NCBI GenBank assembly: GCA_030761205.1
Contig: JAULJL010000025.1
Coordinates: 6,887,501 to 6,951,500 of the forward strand
Length of the DNA stretch: 64,000 nucleotides
DNA from: Fremontodendron californicum
Lineage: Eukaryota > Streptophyta > Magnoliopsida > Malvales > Malvaceae
Direction: 5' to 3'
Positions 33,087 to 46,000 of the stretch are shown here, in pieces. Position 1 is the stretch's first letter; every line of letters starts with the position of its first letter. The notes below the pieces were generated by a model. That model made no database searches. It was given only the letters and a program-made list of their open reading frames with translations, and was not told the origin of the DNA. The position numbers were made by a program, and so were the translations under genes.

Positions 33087-34209
33087 GGGTCCGTTTATTT
33101 CACTGAAAATGATTTACGAAAAATGATTTCTACATTTTTTGGTGTTTGGTTAGCGGAAAATTGATTGGTCAACGAAAAATAAGGGGTTTTTTTTTTTTTT
33201 CTTTCAAAAGGGGAAGACAATTTTCTGAAAACAACTGCCATGAGTAGCACTACTCGAATCGAAATTTAGATATCATATTTTAGATCGAAACTTAACTTGA
33301 CTCGAGCCAAATATTATTATATTAATAAAAAAAAAATTATTTTTAATTATAAAAATATATTAAAATATTAATATAAACATATTTTAATATTGTAATTTTC
33401 AATATTTTATTTAAATATTATTAAACCTACATATTTATATTATATAATATAATATTTATATTTTAATAATAAATAATAAATTATTAATATAATGACTATC
33501 ATTTATTATTTTAATAAAAATATTATTTCATATAACAATATCATTATTTTAATAATAAATTGTAACACTATAAATATTTTAAAATTTAAATAATATTTTT
33601 AATATTTTATTGAAAATGATTTTATATTTTCACTATTTTAATAATAAATATATATAACTTATACTTTATTATTATTTAATAATAAATGTTTTTTAGTATA
33701 AAAAGATTATTATTTTAATAGTATAAATATTAACTAATAGAAATAATATTTTAATAATTATTAGAACACTTTAAATATTTTAAAATATTAATATAATTAA
33801 TTTTTAATAATAAATAATATTAATAGAAATAATATTATTATTTTTTAATATTTTAATAATAAATATTTTAATATTTATGCCATATTACTATTTGAAAAAA
33901 GTAGAAGTAATATTTTAATAATAATTATATTAATATAAATAGTATTTTAATATTTATATCAATATTACTATTTGAAAAACTAAAAATAATATTTTATAAT
34001 AATTATATTAATATAAATAAAATTTAATAATTATTATATTAATCAAAATAATATTTTAATAATTATTATATTAATAGAAATAATATTTTAATAATTATTA
34101 TAATATTTTAAATATTAATATAATTAATGTTAATATTTTAATAATAAATAATATTATTTTAAGTATTTAATATTGTTTAGAAGTTAATTTCTGCTAAACA
34201 AATATAACC
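33087..34209. mobile_element. Harbinger/Tourist-like AT-rich element
   Basis: The left end is GGGTCCGTTTATTTCACTG and the right end, inverted, is GGTTATATTTGTTTAGCAG. TTA lies on both sides (33084-33086 and 34210-34212), the usual TSD of PIF/Harbinger elements. The interior (33300-34160) is low-complexity AATAATATTTTAATAAT sequence with no coding potential. Confidence 0.45.
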
Positions 34210-34212
34210 TTA

Positions 34213-35303
34213 GTTACTTGTGGTTTTACCTGTATATATTAATTTCACTGAACTTTAAAAATTGTTGCATTCAAATTTATTGCAGATAATAATTATGGTT
34301 GCCCTTTTTGTCTCAGACAAAAGAAAAAGAAGAAAAGAGAAAAAATTAATGATGAAAACAGTAAACTTAACCTGGTTTATTTTGGCCTTGTCCTAATTAG
34401 GTCTCTGTTTCATTAACTTATAATACCTGATTCAAGTCTACATGCAAATGACAAGGGAGAAGAAACAACTAAACAACAAATAGAGGGCCAATGCTGTTTT
34501 CATGGTTTCATATTTCCATCTGGTAACTGATCAATCTCATTCAACGACGATAATGTCATGCTCATATAGCATAACTCACAGTCACAACCTGGATTAATTA
34601 AGTAGTTATAAACTAGTAGTAATTTCAGGTGGACTGCTCTATTACCAGATTGCTCGACTGTTGAGACTTGAGAGAGAAACTTTACCAATTCTTTAATTCC
34701 AAACACCAAACACCAAAATCTCTAATCTTTAATCTCTAAGGCAAGCTGATCATATTATTAGCATTTTAGTATTTAACGGTGTTTCGATCAAATGTCATCG
34801 CTATCAAGAGGGGGAAAAATGCTATCCGTTGAAGATTTGATTGTCTGACACCTATAAACATCCTAGTAAGGCTAAAAATATTTCATTTAACCTGGTCACA
34901 TAATGTAGAACAAACTCTCTTTCAATTTTTGGAGCTTTTTCTTTCCTCAACAACTTGGTATCAAATAAGGTCGTGTTTAGCATTATTTATGACACATTTT
35001 TTAATGTTAAAAGTTATTTTTCACCTCAAACGTATTGCTAAACAGATAAAAAAAAGATTAGTTTTGTTGTTGAAATCATGATTTGAAAAGCTAAACAAAA
35101 AAACAAAAAAATAGCTTTTGGGTTTTAAAAGCTGGCTTTTGAATAAAATAACTTTATTATCCTCACATCTCTAAACTTTTATTATTTTAAACATTTTTTT
35201 TGACATTTCAATTTTCTACAACACTTTTATCACAGCTATGCTAAACACTTAAAAATTTTTGAACCACAGTTTTTCACCACACGTTTTAAACGGTGTCTAC
35301 TAC
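34213..35303. other. Intergenic DNA with MITE-like segment
   Basis: No gene was recognised at 34213-34960. 34970-35290 reads like a foldback MITE (aaaagctaaacaaaaaaac, aatagcttttgggttttaaa, ctggcttttgaataaaataa), but I could not fix the ends. Confidence 0.35.
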
Positions 35304-37447
35304 AATGAGAACTTTTTACATGAGAACGATGAGAACCAAATGCTTTTTAACCGTTAGATCAAGTTTATTGCTTTGTAACCGTTGATTTTTACAAGTCAAC
35401 ATAAGGAAAGAACTGATAACTTGTAATAACAGGTATTGAGCTGAAAACATAAGAAAAAATCAACATACTGTAAAACTGAACCTCGATTTTATCAAAATGT
35501 GAGAAACTAATTTCTATTTTGAAGCAAAAATAGAAAAATGAGAAAAAGTATCCAAAAAAATTTATGAAAATGGAAAAGAAGAGCAAACGAGTTATCAAAA
35601 ATGAAAAAGAGGCAGGAAAAAAAATTGCCTCCCCCGACTACTCCACCAACCTCGTTGTCTTTTTGATTCGCTGCTCTCTCGACTTCTCGTATCCTCCATT
35701 TCCTTTCTCTGTGTTACTCTTTCTCTTGAGTGCCATTGCTCTGCTCTCTCTCTGGCTGGAATCAGGACTTCTGAGTCTGATTAGAGAACTCAATAGTAGT
35801 GAATGCGTAGAGATGGTTGCAGGAAACGAAGAGAGATGAAGCGAAAGTTTTTTTAAATAATCCTAAGAAATTATAGAGCCCGGGAATTCATTTCCCCCTT
35901 TCCCCTTTTAATTTTAGTTGTCTGAGTCTGACATCTTATTATTATTATTCACAAAATCCAAATTACCAAAAAACACAATAAGCAGAGAATTTATTCTACT
36001 CATAAGCAGAGAGAACAATAATATTTTCATATGAACTCTCTATTAGCGACAATCTCTAAGAACTTCGACTAATAAGAACAATATATTTATCACTTGTCGA
36101 TGAGAAAAAGAACATGTGCTCTCTAAGGTGCAGCTCTTTTGCAGATCATCATCATATGAATATCCTACACTATTTAAAGATTCTTTACTGTGTTAAAAAT
36201 ATCATATTTAGATATTATTATAAGTTAGGATCAGAAACTCTCTGTTCTTTATCTACATTCTCTTTCTTCTAACTCTCTCTTTAGTCTGTCTTTCCTCATA
36301 TCTGAGAAGCAACACTCTTATATTTCTCAAAGTTAAGTTAAGAGAAAAAATATAGGTCTTTTTTTTTTTTCCTAAAAAAAAAAAGAAACAGGTTATATAG
36401 TACTTTAAGTTTAAAATATATATTTTTTTATTCCTAGGCATTCTATGCTCTCCTGGATGGCAATCCTAAATAGATTGGCCACAAATGATAGACTTATCTC
36501 CTGGGGAATGACAGTGGATGATAAATGTCTGCTGTGCAAACAAGAGAGGGAAACCAGGGATCATCTATTCTTCACTTGCTCCTACTCGAAACAGATATGG
36601 CAGAGAGTGATGGTACTTTGTGGATTAAAAAGGCAGGTTGCATGTTGGAATGTAGAGCTTCAATGGGCCTCTGTCAACCTCAGAGGTAAAGCTCTAATCA
36701 CAACAATATTGAGGCTTGCTTGGAACGCAGTTATCTACCTAGTTTGGAAGGAAAGAAACAATCGTTTGTTCAACTCAACTGAGCAAAAGGAGGAGCACCT
36801 CACTGAGCAAGTGAGAGACATGATCTCGGCCAGGTTAAGTGATCTTAGGAAGATTAAAATAGATTCAGTTAATACGTTTTTATGTAATTCTTGGAGGTTA
36901 AATGCAGACATGTTTGTCTAATGGCATTGGTTTTCTGATTTGTTTAGCAAGGCTAAGCTAGCTTTGTAACATGTAGCAGCACTGCTGCTTTCTTGGATAA
37001 ATGAAAATCTACTTATCCAAAAAAAAAAAAAAAAAAAGAAGTTAACTAGCAAGTTAGTAGCAAATTGGAGTAAAAGCTTTTGCAGGTTTGCTACAACTTC
37101 TGAAGCTGGCATATGGTAGCTTGAAAAGACTTTATATTTTTCCTTTTCTTTTATTGAAAGATAATGAATAGACAATGAGATAAAATTTTGTTGAGCAATC
37201 AATTACCTTTTTCTTTTAAAAGAAAGAAACAGTGCGTACAGTATTTTCCTTTTCCATGGCTAGTAGTGAAGCTTTTTAGATGCTTTTCTGATGGAATAGT
37301 TCCTAGCCTCTGCCTTGCATCAAAAATACCTTCATCAAGTTACCGATTCTTTCTTATGTAAAACATAAACGGTCACAAAACAATAAACTTGACCTAATGG
37401 TTAAAAAGCATTTGGTTCTCAATGTTTTCATGCAAAAAGTTCTCATT
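35304..37447. mobile_element. TIR DNA transposon, 2.1 kb, carrying a LINE insertion
   Basis: The inverted repeats of about 88 bp are 35304-35390 and 37359-37447. Both read AATGAGAACTTTTT, then gagaaccaaatgctttttaa, then aagtttattg. About 80-85% identity by eye. No convincing TSD was found (candidate flanks gtctactac and atacttgac do not match), so the superfamily is open. The interior holds a GC-normal stretch at 35620-35860, possibly captured sequence with no recognised domain, and a LINE fragment. Confidence 0.5.
36438..37037 (+). pseudogene. 5'-truncated LINE: reverse-transcriptase zinc-binding domain and 3' end
   Basis: The open frame 36445-36921 encodes the zf-RVT domain (PF13966) that ends the ORF2 of plant non-LTR retrotransposons: MLSWMAILNRLATNDRLISW, DDKCLLCKQERETRDHLFFT, CSYSKQIW, then the RLAWNAVIYLVWKERNNRLF segment typical of the C-terminus. 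The zinc ligands C-x2-C and H-x4-C are all present. Stop at 36919-36921, a ~95-bp 3' UTR and a poly(A) run at about 37020-37037 follow. The truncated 5' end near 36438 and the poly(A) tail are the signature of target-primed reverse transcription. No TSD could be matched. Confidence 0.85.
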
Positions 37448-38744
37448 ATACTTGACACATTTTAAATACATATTTTTCTATTCAAAATTTTTTCAATAGC
37501 AATATTAAATTGGCCCTAAATTTAGATGCTATTTTCTTTTTAGGCTCGGTTTGAATTTCGTCACCCCTGTATGCCAGCCTTTTAGCAGAAAAAAGAAATT
37601 AATCATTCATCTGCAGGCCCAAACTTCCTAGTCCAAAACCTCACAAGGACCATGAATTGAGTTCTACTTCTAAATCGTTACTCGGGCAGAACTTATATTC
37701 CTTGTATCATTTTGATGGCTGAACCTATTATCCATAAGAAAAAAGTATAATTTTATACACTGATAATAAATTTTAAAGTAATATTTCATTAAAAAAATAA
37801 ACTTAAATTATACATTAAACCTTAAACTTAACTTTTGATCTGACAGTACATCAAATATAAATCCTAAAAGTAATGGTGATAATAATTCCAAAATCACCTT
37901 TGTGTCTGAAAGCGAAATTCATTGATTTAGTTAAAAAGATAACAAATGACCCAAAGAGTTGCCAACTATATTGCAGTTTGGTATGAATTCCTGTAAAGCA
38001 CGCATCTTCTCATTTGTCCTACTCCGCCTCTGTTTGTGGAAGCCCAGATCTTACAATTCAGAAACAGGCCCTATTGAAGACAAATTATCGAATTTATCAA
38101 ATGCTATTCCGGACCTTTTCAGAACAATTATGCACTTCTGCTACTTGGCTGCTCTTAAGGAAAAGATCTGAAGAAAAACACCTAAGTTCTGTTCCGTCAC
38201 TCGTTAACAAAACTGAAAGTATTGGTTCGGTATACATTTATCCAAATATAAATATTTTCTTCTTCCAATTCTAAACTGGACTTAAGGCAAACTTTTCACT
38301 GCATATCCTTAGCTATTAGAAATTAGTTAAGTTTTTGTTTATATTCTGTTTTTAATAAAAATAAAAGTATCAAGAGAATATTAAGGAGATCTTGTAGGAT
38401 GCTTGTTTTGGAGCCAAATTTATGAAACGGAGAGGTTGGTCAATTATCAATTATGGTTTGTAAGTCGTAACACCCGCTCTCTTGTAACAATAAATCCACC
38501 AAATTCATTCTTTGTTAACAGCTTCTATGTACTTACTTTCACGACGGTTTTGGTTTCCCTGCCAAAGGCTTCTGACTTGGAAATATTGCAACCCATAAAC
38601 CAAATTTTCCAACAACAAAACAGATGGAAAAACAATGTTATTTGGGTTTTCAGTTTCTTTTTTTTTTTTAAGGACTTATTTCATTCCTAGGCATCTCTGC
38701 AAAATACATTGTGGAAAGATCTAAAAAGCTAAAAAATTTCTGTG
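37448..38744 (+). promoter_or_regulatory. Upstream region of the DMP gene
   Basis: No gene is clear. Frames at 37959-38274 have near-normal composition but no recognisable domain. A pyrimidine tract precedes the gene (about 38648-38665). The transcription start and TATA box cannot be placed with confidence. Confidence 0.3.
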
Positions 38745-39407
38745 ATGGACATCAAAGTAGAACACAAGCAACCCCTTTTGAAGAATGATCGGGAAGCAGG
38801 AGAGACGGTCCAAGAAGAGCAGCAAATCATTTCGGAATGTGTATTACCAGCAAAGCAACCAAAAACCAAAAAAGAAAAAGTGGTGAGAAAAACCTTCAAA
38901 GGAACAGCCGTTTTATCCAAGCTTCTGCCTACAGGTTCAGCCCTGACTTTCCAATTACTGTCCCCAGTTTTAACAAACCAAGGGCAATGCAAAACCCAGG
39001 TGAGCCAATACTTGACGCTAGGCCTTGTGGCGTTTTGCGCCAGCTTGTGTTTCTTTCTTTCTTTCACCGATAGTTTTAGAGATGAAAGAGGCAAGGTTCG
39101 GTACGGGGTGGCTACATTTAAAGGGTTATGGGTGATGGATGGTCCTGTTAAACTTTCAATAGAGGAGGCAAACAAGTATAAGCTGAAGTTCATTGATTTT
39201 GTCCATGCCTTTGTATCCATAATGATTTTTTTATCGCTTGTTCTGTTTGATCAAAATGTTATCAACTGCTTTCGTCCAAAGCCATCAGAGGAGAGCAAAG
39301 AGCTGTTATTGGTATTGCCTGCGAGCATTGGAGCCATAGGCAGCCTTTTGTTTGTTTCATTTCCTACCAAGCGCCATGGAATTGGAAGCCCTCTTTCCAA
39401 AAATTAG
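38745..39407 (+). CDS. DUF679 domain membrane protein (DMP), single exon
   Basis: 220 residues with no intron, matching the DUF679 (PF05078) family of plant-specific four-helix membrane proteins. These localise to endomembranes, the tonoplast or the plasma membrane, and members act in senescence, programmed cell death or gamete fusion. A hydrophilic N-tail (1-50) contains a di-leucine motif (QPLL at 9-12). Membrane segments are at about 55-77, 89-108, 147-168 and 187-206. Family landmarks are LPTGSALTFQLLSPV, the FLSFTDSFRD loop after helix 2, and KLKFIDFVHAFVSIMIFLSL. The start is the ATG at 38745; the GTG just before it at 38742 is in frame but not a plant start codon. The reading frame is complete (stop 39405-39407). 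The exact DMP subgroup is not assigned. Confidence 0.93.
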   Translation: MDIKVEHKQPLLKNDREAGETVQEEQQIISECVLPAKQPKTKKEKVVRKTFKGTAVLSKLLPTGSALTFQLLSPVLTNQGQCKTQVSQYLTLGLVAFCASLCFFLSFTDSFRDERGKVRYGVATFKGLWVMDGPVKLSIEEANKYKLKFIDFVHAFVSIMIFLSLVLFDQNVINCFRPKPSEESKELLLVLPASIGAIGSLLFVSFPTKRHGIGSPLSKN

Positions 39408-40744
39408 TCCATTTTCCTAAATCCTGATCTTTTCTCATAATGTTTCCATGAGGCACAAGGGAAAATCTTTTATTTCCACAAGAATGCGAGTTTTCTTTTC
39501 TTTTCTTTTTGCTGGAAATAAAAAGATTTTTTTTGCTCTTAAATCTTTGTTAAATCCTTTCAATTTCTCTTAAATCTTTGTAAAATGGTTGGCCGGTGAT
39601 AATTTAACATTCAAACTTGTCAATTAGCAATCTGATTCGATGTCTCAGAATAAGATACAATCACTATAGAATAATAAAAAAAAAGATTAACATACAATCA
39701 ACTCATTTTTTCATCAATTCTTTTGTCTTGCCGAAATTTGATGCCTTAAAGCAGCTAAAATATTCTGAATTCATCTCTGTTAAAAGAACTTGCAAAGTAT
39801 AAAAATATTAATCAATATTCTTACATATATCATGTACATAAGAAAAATTCAGAACAAACAATACATTAATCATTCTACCATGGGATAAAAATGAATATGA
39901 AAGGGGAACCAAATTAAAAGGTCAAATAGGAAGGATCAATCTTTTGAGGAATCCTGACCTTATCTAATTTATGTTCTTATATCTTTTAGACCTTACAAAA
40001 AGAAGCAATAATTCCCAGCTCACAATAGCAAAAAGAGGTTGGCTATCCTTAACCCAGTAAACAACCCCTCAGAAAATTCGCGGCTTAACCTTAGGAATGT
40101 TCATTGTGGAATAAAGTTTGACCTAGAAAATGTGAGTTGGACTATCTAGCTTGAAAGACAATCCAATCCCATCCAACCCCAATTGTGTTACGCTTGAGAT
40201 TCCATTTGGATGAACAATGAAATTGATTCTGGTGAGATTAAAAACAGTGATGAAGGTAAGATTAGTTATTATAGCGGTGAGAGTAAAATCAGTGATGGGA
40301 TATATGTTTGGATGCAAAAGCAGTGGTGGCGGTAAGGTGAATTATAGTGAAAAAAAATGACTATTAAAAACAATAGATTAAAATATGTATATATATATAT
40401 AATAAATAATTAAAAACTATTAAAATTATATTTATATTAAATATTAAAAAATATATATATATTTATGTTAAAAATAAATTAAAAAAATTTGAATAATTTT
40501 TTTTTTTTTTTTTATATAGAAAAAATGGAGAGTGGTAAAAAAAGATTTCCCCCTCCATTAGGAGTCAAATTAATCAACCGGACCCTTTCCTCTTAATCTA
40601 ATTGAAGGGACCAATGAGGTTAAAACCCCCACTGGGGGGTGTATTGGCCGATCAGTGAAGTGAAAATCTCCTCACAAAAGATTATTGTATTCCACCGCAC
40701 CGGAGGTGCTATAGGATCCAAAAAGAGTTTTAATCTGTTCGAAG
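39408..40744. other. DMP 3' flank and intergenic DNA
   Basis: 39408-39560 is the probable 3' UTR with AATAAA-like words (gaaataaaaagat near 39515). 40085-40640 has a MITE-like character (repeated aaaatcagtgatg / gtggcggtaaggtgaattat words), but its ends were not resolved. No gene was seen. Confidence 0.35.
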
Positions 40745-41930
40745 ATTTACATAATATAATAACAAATTATCAAGTGTAATAAAATATAATAATAAATTAA
40801 TTATGAAATTAAATTAATTAATTATACTTAATACTTTTAAATATAAACATATTATGAAATTAAACTAACAAAAATTTCATAGTAAGTAAAAATGCAATTC
40901 TTAACACATTGACATACATGATACTTTAGTGTAATATATAAATCTTATCATATTAATATATACATTTATATACATGTATATATAATTCTCTTTACAATAA
41001 AATAAAAAAATATTTATTTTTATAAGTTTAGTAGCAAGTAACGTCTAATATTATGACCAGATTAAACTAACCTAAATTATATATGATAATAAATTATAAC
41101 TTTGAATTTGAAAATAACATATTTATTTTAAGTAGCATGTATAATGATAAGAGTTTAATTTATTTATCATTTCTGACATTTTTATAAGTGAAAAAAAAAT
41201 AATGGATTAAAAAAATCACATTAAAAATCTCAAAAAATAAGAAAAAGAATTGAGGTTGTTTTGTCTTCACTCATTCATAATATGGGCCCAAGCATAGGTT
41301 TTTATTTTTTTTCTTTTCCTGGCCCAAGTGGTTAGGCCGAAGTAGATTTGATATTCATAATTGGATCAAAAAGTTTTGAGTACTTGGGTCGCATGTCGTT
41401 GCTTTACATATACTCAGATATTGTTTGAGGAAATTTTGCCAGTCCAACACATTTTGAAAAATTAAAAGTGCAAACTTGTTATCTAAGTTTAATTATAACT
41501 ATTAAGGAAGTATCAATATGTTTCTTGATCTTGACATAAACTTAAATTTTAAAAATATTTGAAGTGATTTTAGTGATTTTTTTATATAATTAAAATTTGT
41601 TCTATGCTAATTCAGTTCCAATATCTTAGAAGTTAAAAATACAAAATACAACTGATTATTATTATTTTTATGTGATGAAATTATTATTTTACTTTATATA
41701 TATATATATTCAATTTTAACTTTTAATTAAAAAAGTAAAAAAAAAATTGATAGATAAAAATTTATAATGTAATTTTGTATTTTGTAAAAAATTATTTAAT
41801 TACAATTTGATCATTCTAATATTTAGCATTAAATTCGGGTTATTAAGGATTTATGTTCGAGTGATATTAGATTCGATCGTTTCAATTTCGAGTTATTTCA
41901 AATTCAAATTTTTTAAATTAGGATATTTGA
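40745..41930. mobile_element. Fragment related to the interior of the 18.2-21.4 kb hAT-like element
   Basis: 40770-41160 follows the same order of words as 18770-18990 joined to 20335-20540: caagtgtaataaaatataat, gcaattcttaacacattgac, ctttacaataaaataaaa, tttagtagcaagtaacg. It lacks the foldback MITE array in between. Near 41830-41930 there are cgggttatt/cgagttatttc words like those of the hAT subterminal repeats. Confidence 0.5.
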
Positions 41931-42799
41931 CTTTTTTTTTTTGTCAAACCGGATGTGTTATTACCTTGTATATCTTCCCTTAAAGGAATGTAGTGCAACT
42001 TTTGAGATAAGAAGAATCTTAGTATTTATATAGTCATAAATTCAGAATAAGTAGAGTATCATAGATAGTAGTTGTCGCAACTTTAAAAATAACAAGTCTT
42101 ATCGCGAGACTTTATTTGTTAAGCGTGACATTGGGAAAAGCAGAGGAAAAGACGACTTAATTATTCTCGAAATAAAATAAGGGTTTGAAAACGACCTCGA
42201 AAAAGAAATGAAGTTGTCATCAATCTTTTTTGGCTAGGTGTGATCGGCCACCTATTAAAACCGGTTTTGTAAAACATTTTAAAATTAATTAAAATATTTT
42301 TTAAAACCAATTTCAAAGTCTGCTTTTTTAAACCAGAGAAATCAAAGAAGCGGGTTTGAGAGTTGGTTACGTGCGGGGAAGGATTAGCACTCCCACAACG
42401 CCCGTATAAAACTATACCTTATTAATCGTGTGTTATCTCAAGTCTCGGTAAAAAGTCGATTTTAAATTTGGCATTTTAAATTAATTTCTAATTTAAAAAA
42501 ATAATTCCATTTTTAATTGAAAATGATCCGTAATTTATTAATTCAAAATTTTCCTATATTTTTCAGCAAACCCGGCAAAATATAAAATTTTTTATTTATT
42601 TGAAAAATTTTAGAATCATTTTCATTTTTTGCAAGAAAGATATTCCTTTTTAATGATAATTGATGATATCCTCCCAGCAAACTCGACAGAAAACTCATGA
42701 ATTATTTTAACTACGGAATATCTTTATTTTTATTGAAAATCATTATTTTATTTTTTTAAACATTTTAAAAAAGATGAATATGAACATGTGTGACATAAT

Positions 42800-43015
42800 A
42801 AATATGACCTATCAAAATCTAAATGACATAATATAACCTAAATGACATGATATAATCTAAGTGACATAGTATATTCTAAATGACATAATATAATCTAAGT
42901 AACATAGTATATTCTAAATGACATGGCATATTCTAAATGACATAATATAATCTAAATGACATGGCAAATCTAAATGACATGGCATATTCTAAATGACATA
43001 GTAATATAATTAATA
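42800..43015. repeat. Minisatellite of TCTAAATGACATAATATAA units
   Basis: About ten imperfect copies of a ~20-bp unit with core TCTAAATGACAT followed by (a)gtat/ggca/aatataa variants lie in the 3' part of the older LTR. The younger LTR has a diverged equivalent at 43735-44035. The nested LTR landed at the edge of this array. Confidence 0.7.
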
Positions 43016-43030
43016 ACATGAAATGATATG

Positions 43031-46000
43031 TGTCAATAAGTGATCCCGTCGCGGGAACCCGTTCGAGTGAGGGAAAAATAGAAGTAGAGGAAAAGACGAC
43101 TTAATTCCTCTAGATTGAAATAAAAGGTCGAGGGTATGGAAATGGCCTCGTAAAAAGACATGGAGTCGCCACCAATCTTTTCTAGCTAGGTGTGATCGGC
43201 CACCTATTAAAACCGGTTTTCTAAAACATTTTAAAATTAATTAAAATATTTTTAAAACCAATTTCAAATCTGCGTTATAAACCAGAGAAATCAAAGAAGC
43301 GGGTTCGAGAGTAGGTTACGTGCGGGGAAGGATTAGCACCTCCACAACGCCCGTATAAATCGGTACCTTATTAATCGTGTGTTATCTCAAGTCTCGGTAA
43401 AAAAGTCGATTTTAAATTAATTCCCAATTTAAAGAAAAATAATTCTATTTTTTAATTGAAAGTGATCCGGAATTTATTAATTCAATTTTTTTTTTATTTT
43501 CCCCAACAAACGTGGCAAAATATAGAAATTTTTATTAACTTGGAAAATTTTCTGAATCATTCTCGTTTTAAAGAAGATATTCCGTTATTAATGATAATTG
43601 ATGATATCCTCCCCAGCAAACCCGGCAGAGAACTCATGAATTATTTTAACTCGGGAATATCTTTATTTTATTGAAAATCATTATCTTTTTCAAAACATTT
43701 AAAATAAAATGAATATGAACATGTGTGACATAAATAAAATGACATAGCAAAGTCTAGATAATATAATGCAACCTAAATGATATGATATAATTTAAATGTC
43801 ATAGTATATTCTAGATGAAATGAAAAATCCTAAGTATCATGGTATATTCTAAGTGAAATAAAATATCCTAAATGAAATACTATATTCTATATGAAATGAA
43901 ATGACCTAGGTAACATGATATATACTAAATGAAATAAAATGATTTAAATGACATGGCAATTTTAAATGATATGACATATTTTAAATGACATGGCATATTC
44001 TAAATAATATAACCTAAAGGACATGGAATATGATATAAGTGACATGAAACATAATATAATTCTATCATGGAATATGCATGAAAATAAAATAATAAATGCA
44101 TGAACATAGTATATGCTAAATAATGTGACAACAATAAATAACTAAAATAAAAAGCATAGGATAACATATAATATTCAAAAACATATAACAAACAACATAA
44201 CATCATAAAATAAATCAAAATAATAACAATATCAAGGAAATTATCAAAAATCACATATTATATAGTATGCATGAACATGGAAAATGCAATGCATGAAAAT
44301 GTATTTTTTTCCTTTAATTAAGAAAATCCGTATATCTAAAAAGATATCCGGCTACCTTAGGAAAATATATCAAATTAAATTTTTTAAAATCAAAATACTT
44401 TGTGATTTGTTTGAAAACAATTTTAAAGAGACTTAAATGAAGATTAAAACCCTAGACAAACCCTTTAAAAATGGCTCTAATTTCCTAAGTTTAAAAATCC
44501 CGAACTTCACTACCCTTGACCCGAACTCTATAAAATCATTTTTTTAAGTTTAAAATGGCCTAGAAACCACCCAAAGACAGTAGCTAAATTTCCTAGTCAG
44601 CCCTCTCTAAGTAACTTAGCCAAAACAGAAAAATGACTTTGCCTCAAATTCAAATCTGACTCTACTGTCCAGTTTTAAAACACGATTTTTTAACCTATTT
44701 TTAAAATTTCAAAAAAATCTAAAACAAATACTGGAGACTTAGAACATGCAAAACTACACGATAAAAAAAATGTCTTAATTTTATGATTAAATATTACTTC
44801 CCAAAAAAATTGGAAAAGTTCGAGTATTGGATGAAAAAAAAAACTGTTTTGCTAAAACACATTTTTTTGCCTTTAGTAAAATCATTTAAAAATCAAAGTA
44901 AAAATATTGGATATTCTCCTAAAGACCCACAAACAGTAGCTAACACTTTTAAAGAATTAGACAAAAATTGGCTAAGTAAAAAAATCACAAAGGTAGAATA
45001 ATCAATTTGACAACTCTTTAATTTTTCACAAGTATGCTCAAGTGAGCATGACTTTGAGCCATTGATTGGCCTAAAAAATAAATCATGTGGCATGACATGA
45101 AATGCATGAAAATACAGCAAAGTGAATGCATGAAATGCATGGTTTAAAGCCTAAGTGATATGGAAAATGCATAGCATAAATAACCTAAATGCCTTGCATG
45201 AGTTTGCATGGCAATAAATGCTATCCTAACTTAATATGCATGAAATGCTTGATAATGCAAATGTGACTTAGACCTAATGTATTATGAATATGCATGACTA
45301 TGCTAATGTGACGTAGGATCTAAATAGCATAGCAATGCATGGCAATGCCAATATGATCTAAGGCCTAATATGCATGGCAATACAAAGATGACCTAGACCT
45401 AGAATGTGATGAGAATGCATGAGAATGTCATGAACAAACAGCAACTAATACACAATTTCAAGGCATAATAATGCAAAGCATGGTACCTAAGCTAAATGCA
45501 AATGCATGACAAGGCAAGGGATAGGCCGAATGGCCACTAGATAACCTAAGGCAATCTTATGTGGCAAATAACACAAACACTTGGCAAATCAAATCAAAAT
45601 ACATAATGTCATGGCATGAAGTGCTGACCTATCAACTAAAATGATGAAAATGCACATACAAGGCATGGAGTGCATGAAGAGGCCGAATGGTCTTAAACCT
45701 AAATGAGCATGGCATTTTCACAAACATCTAACATACTAACATGCAAGATATATAAACTTATGGTATGGAAATGCAAACCTATGAACTAAAATGATGAAAA
45801 TACACATACAAGGCATGGAATGCATGAAGAGGCCGAATGCTCCTATGACAAAATATAAAATGCAAATTTGACAGCATAAAAGGTATGATACATGAGAAAA
45901 ATGCAAAATATCAACAAGAAAAACACAATGGCCGAACCTACAAGGAAATATCATGAAGAAAAACGGAAATATAAAAGCAAATATAGCATAAAAAATGTAA

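Noticed and set aside
38742..38744. GTG one codon before the DMP ATG as a start
   Set aside because: Nuclear plant genes start at ATG; 38745 is the natural start.
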